In this document: positions 5,531 through 7,004 of the stretch, in pieces
How the letters are laid out: the number at the start of each line of letters is the position of its first letter
How positions within the stretch are numbered: position 1 is the stretch's first letter
Assembly: GCA_041591085.1 (NCBI GenBank)
Contig: JBFHSP010000155.1
Span: 1-7,004 of the forward strand
Origin: Pleionea sp041591085
GTDB lineage: Bacteria; Pseudomonadota; Gammaproteobacteria; Enterobacterales; Kangiellaceae
Reading direction: 5' to 3'
Length of the DNA: 7,004 bases
Translations under genes and position numbers: made by a program
Notes under the pieces: generated by a model
What the model was told of the DNA's origin: nothing
Seen by the model: only the letters and a program-made list of their open reading frames with translations
Databases searched by the model: none

Positions 5531-5610
5531 TATTCTTGAATTCTTTATCTACAATGTTGATATACCAAGAATAAGCTTACGATTGTATGCTTATTTTTTA
5601 TTCAAGAATA
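5531..5610. repeat. Three CAAGAATA boxes upstream of the diguanylate cyclase
   Basis: The 8-mer CAAGAATA occurs at 5566-5573 and 5603-5610 on the plus strand, and as TATTCTTG at 5531-5538. The outer copies form a perfect 10-bp inverted repeat, TATTCTTGAA (5531-5540) and TTCAAGAATA (5601-5610), with a 60-nt spacer. Inside it AATAAGC (5570-5576) pairs with GCTTATT (5589-5595) around a 12-nt loop and is followed by a T-run. The array could be regulator binding sites, or the inner hairpin could be a weak attenuator in the cyclase leader. Confidence 0.5.
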
Positions 5611-5638
5611 CATAACTCAATACCTAGGTTACCGCTTA

Positions 5639-6769
5639 ATGGCCAATATCAAGTCTGAATCAACAGAGCAGCTCGTTCAGGAAAACCAGCGCCTGAAACA
5701 ATTACTCGATTCTCTAATTGAAAAAGCCAATTCAAATGAAGCAACTTTAGTTAAATTTCAAACTTTGGAGTTTGAACTATTAAGCTGTGCTGATCTACCG
5801 TCTCTCTTAGATAAGCTCACCTTAAGCTTTAAATCGAGCTTAAACTTAGCTGAAGTCAGTTTAGTTTTATTCGATCCTATTCACGCCATGCAAGACTTAC
5901 TACAACAAATTTACCCTGATTATCATACTGTTAAGGTAAGTTTTGTCGATAATAATTTTGAATTAGAGGAAAACTATCCAGATAGGCAAAGCACATTGCT
6001 GCGGAAAAAAAATTATTTAGTATCTCGCCAGCTGTTTGGCAAAACAACTAAAGTAGAGTCCTTTGCCCAGCTGCCTTTATATCGCAGAGGCACTCTCATT
6101 GGGTCTTATCATTTAGGAAGTCTAGATCCTGATCGATTTTCACCCGAAATGTCGACCGATTTCTTTGAGCACTTTGGCCAAATTATTGCCGTGTGTATAG
6201 AAAATACGGTTAATTCTGATCGTTTAAAGCAAATGACTTTAATGGATCCGCTGACCAAAACCAAAAATCGCCGTAGTTTAATTCAGTCGCTGAAAAAAGA
6301 AGTCGCTCGAGCTGAAAGAGACCTGAAACCACTCAGTTGTTTATTTATTGACCTCGATCATTTTAAAAAAATTAATGACCAATACGGACATCCTATTGGC
6401 GACAAAGCGCTAATTACGGTAGCGGAAGCAATTAAACCGCATTTAAGAACAACCGATGTTCTTGCTCGTTTCGGTGGCGAAGAGTTTGCACTGCTACTCC
6501 CAAACTGTGAATCATCAGTAGCAATTAATATTGCAGAACGTATTAGAAATGTATTGAAAAAACAAACACTTGTTGCTCATAACCATAAGGCATTTAAACT
6601 CACTTGTTCAATTGGAGTAACCACTTGGGATCCTCTTAAATTTATCCGTTCTAAAAGCCAAATCGGTGAAAAGCTGATAAGAGTTTCTGATATGGCCGTT
6701 TATAAAGCAAAGTCTAAAGGTAGAGATTGTTGTGAGTTTATAGACCTTGAAGAAGATCCAGTTAAATAA
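5639..6769 (+). CDS. Diguanylate cyclase: GAF/DUF484-like sensor domain plus GGDEF domain
   Basis: The C-terminal GGDEF domain (about 200-370) makes cyclic di-GMP from two GTP. Its active site is RFGGEEF (277-283), with the metal and substrate segment FIDLDHFKKINDQYGH (236-251; D238, N246 and D247 present). An RxxD product-inhibition site (R270-T-T-D273) lies exactly five residues before GGEEF. The enzyme should therefore be active and subject to feedback inhibition. Residues 8-30 resemble a coiled coil (LVQENQRLKQLLDSLIEKA). Residues about 45-190 look like a GAF-type sensor of the DUF484 kind (LPLYRRGTLIGSYHLGSLDPDRFSPE at about 145-170). The protein has no membrane helix and is cytoplasmic. 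The ATG at 5639 has AGG 10 nt upstream. Next to flagellar genes it may act in motility control, but that is inference from position. Confidence 0.92.
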   Translation: MANIKSESTEQLVQENQRLKQLLDSLIEKANSNEATLVKFQTLEFELLSCADLPSLLDKLTLSFKSSLNLAEVSLVLFDPIHAMQDLLQQIYPDYHTVKVSFVDNNFELEENYPDRQSTLLRKKNYLVSRQLFGKTTKVESFAQLPLYRRGTLIGSYHLGSLDPDRFSPEMSTDFFEHFGQIIAVCIENTVNSDRLKQMTLMDPLTKTKNRRSLIQSLKKEVARAERDLKPLSCLFIDLDHFKKINDQYGHPIGDKALITVAEAIKPHLRTTDVLARFGGEEFALLLPNCESSVAINIAERIRNVLKKQTLVAHNHKAFKLTCSIGVTTWDPLKFIRSKSQIGEKLIRVSDMAVYKAKSKGRDCCEFIDLEEDPVK

Positions 6770-7004
6770 TTTCTAACTCCCGATTTTGTAATAAATCAAA
6801 GCTAGGATTGAATCGCCAGCAGCCCCTAGACAGTAAGCAGTAATCTGGTAAGATCTCTCGACCAAACTCTTTGCCTGTCCATTTTAAAAACTCGAGGTTT
6901 TTCATGCGCTTAGCTGATTCTGTTTTAGCCGTTAATGATGATTTGCCGATTAAAACAAACTTACCGGTACACAGTGGTAAAGTAAGATCCGTGTATTGGC
7001 TAAC
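6762..7004 (-). CDS. C-terminal end of an unrecognised protein (5' part beyond the right edge)
   Basis: Read from the right edge the minus strand is open for 80 codons to a TAA at 6764-6762. The translated piece starts VSQYTDLTLPLCTGKFVLIG and ends in FDLLQNRELEII, with KNLEFLKWTGKEFGREILPDYCLL in between. It has ordinary protein character, with hydrophobic and charged residues well mixed, and three cysteines. No motif I can name is visible. The convergent layout and the complete absence of stops support a real gene. The stop overlaps the last 8 nt of the cyclase gene (6762-6769). Confidence 0.6.
   Translation of the reverse strand, partial: VSQYTDLTLPLCTGKFVLIGKSSLTAKTESAKRMKNLEFLKWTGKEFGREILPDYCLLSRGCWRFNPSFDLLQNRELEII

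Overview
The window (about 40% GC by eye) is a flagellar and chemotaxis gene cluster from a Gammaproteobacterium with a polar-type flagellum. The arrangement, with flgA-flgM-flgN divergent from cheV-cheR and followed by flgB-flgC, is the one seen in Vibrio, Shewanella, Pseudomonas and related marine lineages. Sigma-54 and sigma-28 promoter matches next to these genes also fit that type of flagellar hierarchy. I cannot assign a genus. There is no sign of a mobile element, prophage, CRISPR array, tRNA or rRNA.

Left half, minus strand (read from right to left): cheV, cheR and an unrecognised 134-aa gene form one tight block that ends at a hairpin terminator near 960-983. A very good sigma-54 promoter at 852-867 then starts the rod operon flgB-flgC, and flgC runs off the left edge.

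Centre, plus strand: flgA (periplasmic P-ring chaperone), flgM (anti-sigma-28) and flgN (chaperone for the hook-junction proteins). A sigma-54 match lies upstream of flgA, and a second lies inside the 3' end of flgA ahead of flgM. A sigma-28 match for cheV runs the other way and overlaps the flgA start codon. If both predictions hold, the flgA and cheV 5' leaders are complementary over about 110 nt.

Right part: a small, very basic protein gene on the minus strand (67 aa, repeated (D/E)RR motifs), with a sigma-70-like promoter. Next is a 376-aa diguanylate cyclase on the plus strand with an intact GGEEF active site and an RxxD inhibitory site. Its upstream region holds three copies of the 8-mer CAAGAATA. 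At the right edge, the 3' end of an unrecognised minus-strand gene overlaps the cyclase stop codon by 8 nt.

Together the genes cover the inner rod (FlgB, FlgC), P-ring assembly (FlgA), the late-gene checkpoint (FlgM), export chaperoning (FlgN) and receptor adaptation (CheR, CheV). The c-di-GMP synthase next door could affect the motile-sessile switch. The least explained parts are the 134-aa gene between cheR and flgB, the (D/E)RR-repeat protein, and the layered promoter architecture between cheV and flgA.
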